Source: Akkermansiaceae bacterium
Lineage (GTDB): Bacteria > Verrucomicrobiota > Verrucomicrobiia > Verrucomicrobiales > Akkermansiaceae
Assembly: GCA_028293225.1 (NCBI GenBank)
Contig: JAQGPE010000502.1
Location: forward strand, 1 to 7,401
Reading direction: 5' to 3'
Length of the DNA: 7,401 nt
Below, in pieces: positions 6,892 through 7,401 of the stretch (position 1 is its first letter; each line of letters opens with the position of its first letter). Below the pieces are notes generated by a model, which ran no database searches, was not told the DNA's origin, and was given only the letters and a program-made list of their open reading frames with translations. A program made the translations under genes and the position numbers.

Positions 6892-6919
6892 ACTTCACGG
6901 GTCGGACCAGCGAGGTCAA
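6892..6919 (-). promoter_or_regulatory. Weak candidate promoter for obg
   Basis: On the minus strand TTGACC (6919-6914, five of six bases matching the sigma-70 -35 box) is followed after 16 bp by TGAAGT (6897-6892, three of six matching the -10 box). It would give a very short leader, since the obg ATG begins at 6881. The -10 match is poor, so I offer this only as the best candidate in the gap. Confidence 0.2.
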
Positions 6920-6932
6920 CGCGAAACGAGCA

Positions 6933-6946
6933 TGTTCCGTGGAACG
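6933..6946. promoter_or_regulatory. LexA-like palindrome upstream of obg
   Basis: TGTTC-CGTG-GAACG reads as a near-perfect palindrome whose core, GTTCC-GT-GGAAC (6934-6945), is fully symmetric. It lies in non-coding DNA with its centre about 58 bp upstream of the obg start and just upstream of the candidate -35 box. From memory, the LexA operator described for Verrucomicrobia is TGTTC-N4-GAACA; this site matches nine of those ten fixed bases. LexA identity is inference; the dyad is seen directly. Confidence 0.4.
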
Positions 6947-6974
6947 TTACTGCCGATCATCGCACGAATTCATC

Positions 6975-7003
6975 AAAAAAGAGCGCCTATCCACCCAACC
7001 GCT
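6975..7003 (-). terminator. Weak candidate terminator after the right-edge gene
   Basis: On the minus strand, downstream of the stop at 7015, AGCG (7003-7000) can pair with CGCT (6985-6982) across a 14-nt loop. After one further base (G at 6981 on the plus strand) comes a run of six T (6980-6975). The U-tract is good but the stem is only four base pairs, so this is tentative. Confidence 0.25.
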
Positions 7004-7014
7004 TTTCCGAGCTT

Positions 7015-7401
7015 TCATTCCGCCTTCGACGCCTCCAGCCGGAGGAAGCGGGCGGGCTTGCTGTCGATGGTCGCCGAATCCGTCACGACCACCGCTCCGG
7101 TGGCGGGGTCATCGCTGACGGTGACACCGTCCGCCGTGGTCCATGGGTCGTTGCCGACCTTGCTGGCGAGCGTCGTCCAGCCGGCTGCGTCCAGAGTATC
7201 CGAGGCGACGATCCGCACGGTGATTCCCGGGATCAGCAAGAGCCGGGTGAAGTGAAAACGGACGTGGCCGCTTTCGTCCTGGTCGGTGGTGTAGCCCGGA
7301 TCGCCGAGCGAGTTGGTGGGATTGGTGCCGAGCAGGTATTCGATCAGGTTCGACTTCCCGTCGTGGTCGAAGTCGGCATCGGGGGCTGCATCAGGAGTGC
7401 C
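7015..7401 (-). CDS. C-terminal part of a secreted protein with a calcium-type loop (5' end outside window)
   Basis: The minus-strand frame is open from the window edge to a TGA at 7017-7015, giving the last 128 residues of a longer protein. A TTG at 7239 is in frame, but it is not needed as a start, because coding continues past it to the edge. Visible residues 8-28 read DAD-FDHDGKSNLIEYLL-GTNP. The stretch D10-F-D12-H-D14-G-K-S-N18-L-I-E21 has the spacing of an EF-hand/dockerin/thrombospondin-type-3 calcium loop. After it comes a beta-rich segment with VRFHFTRLLLIPGITVRIV, W-T-T-L, DPATGAVVVTD and a closing ARFLRLEASKAE. Loops of this type followed by E-Y-x-x-G-T-x-P and about 100 beta-rich residues are typical of the C-termini of large exported proteins of Verrucomicrobiota. 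The catalytic or binding part, if any, lies outside the window. Confidence 0.75.
   Translation of the reverse strand, partial: GTPDAAPDADFDHDGKSNLIEYLLGTNPTNSLGDPGYTTDQDESGHVRFHFTRLLLIPGITVRIVASDTLDAAGWTTLASKVGNDPWTTADGVTVSDDPATGAVVVTDSATIDSKPARFLRLEASKAE

Noticed and set aside
6882..7014. Possible rpmA or tRNA gene in the gap upstream of obg
   Set aside because: No reading frame resembles ribosomal protein L27 and no cloverleaf pairing or T-loop sequence is visible.
5319..7118. A 599-codon plus-strand open frame running opposite obg and the cyclotransferase-like gene
   Set aside because: It is antisense to two genes with complete family motifs, its product is low-complexity (rich in A, V, H, D, E) with no recognisable domain, and it crosses the inverted-repeat element. 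It is a by-product of GC-rich codon use on the other strand.

Overview
The window is GC-rich and densely coding. It looks like a chromosomal housekeeping segment of a Gram-negative-type bacterium, most likely a verrucomicrobium (Luteolibacter/Verrucomicrobiales-like). That placement is inference. It rests on three things: a secreted-protein C-terminus with an aspartate-rich calcium-type loop followed by E-Y-x-x-G-T-N-P, which is very common in Verrucomicrobiota; a ResB/CcsA cytochrome c maturation pair whose CcsA carries a long N-terminal extension; and a small lipoprotein resembling hypothetical proteins of Planctomycetes/Verrucomicrobia.

Layout from left to right. Bases 1-240 hold no gene I can call; they contain a hairpin just beyond the ccsA stop. 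A minus-strand operon then runs from 4109 down to 241: a putative lipoprotein (4109-3522), a ResB/Ccs1-type protein (3488-2244) and a CcsA/ResC-type haem transporter/ligase (2247-241), the last two joined by an ATGA overlap. Divergently, on the plus strand, lies phosphatidylserine decarboxylase proenzyme (4345-5226). Between its stop and the convergent cyclotransferase-like gene sits a 139-bp element with 39-bp, near-perfect inverted arms (5250-5388). A second minus-strand pair follows: Obg GTPase (6881-5835), then a gamma-glutamylcyclotransferase-fold protein (5819-5415), 15 bp apart. A 133-bp gap upstream of obg carries a LexA-like palindrome. The right edge holds the last 128 codons of a minus-strand secreted protein that continues outside the window (7401-7015).

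How the genes work together: ResB and CcsA form the membrane complex of System II cytochrome c maturation, carrying haem across the membrane and attaching it to apocytochromes. The lipoprotein in front is probably an envelope partner of unknown role. Phosphatidylserine decarboxylase makes phosphatidylethanolamine for the same membrane. Obg is a ribosome-assembly GTPase. I saw no phage, CRISPR, tRNA, rRNA or transposase gene. The parts least explained by ordinary annotation are the inverted-repeat element, the LexA-like site ahead of obg, and an insertion in the Obg domain.
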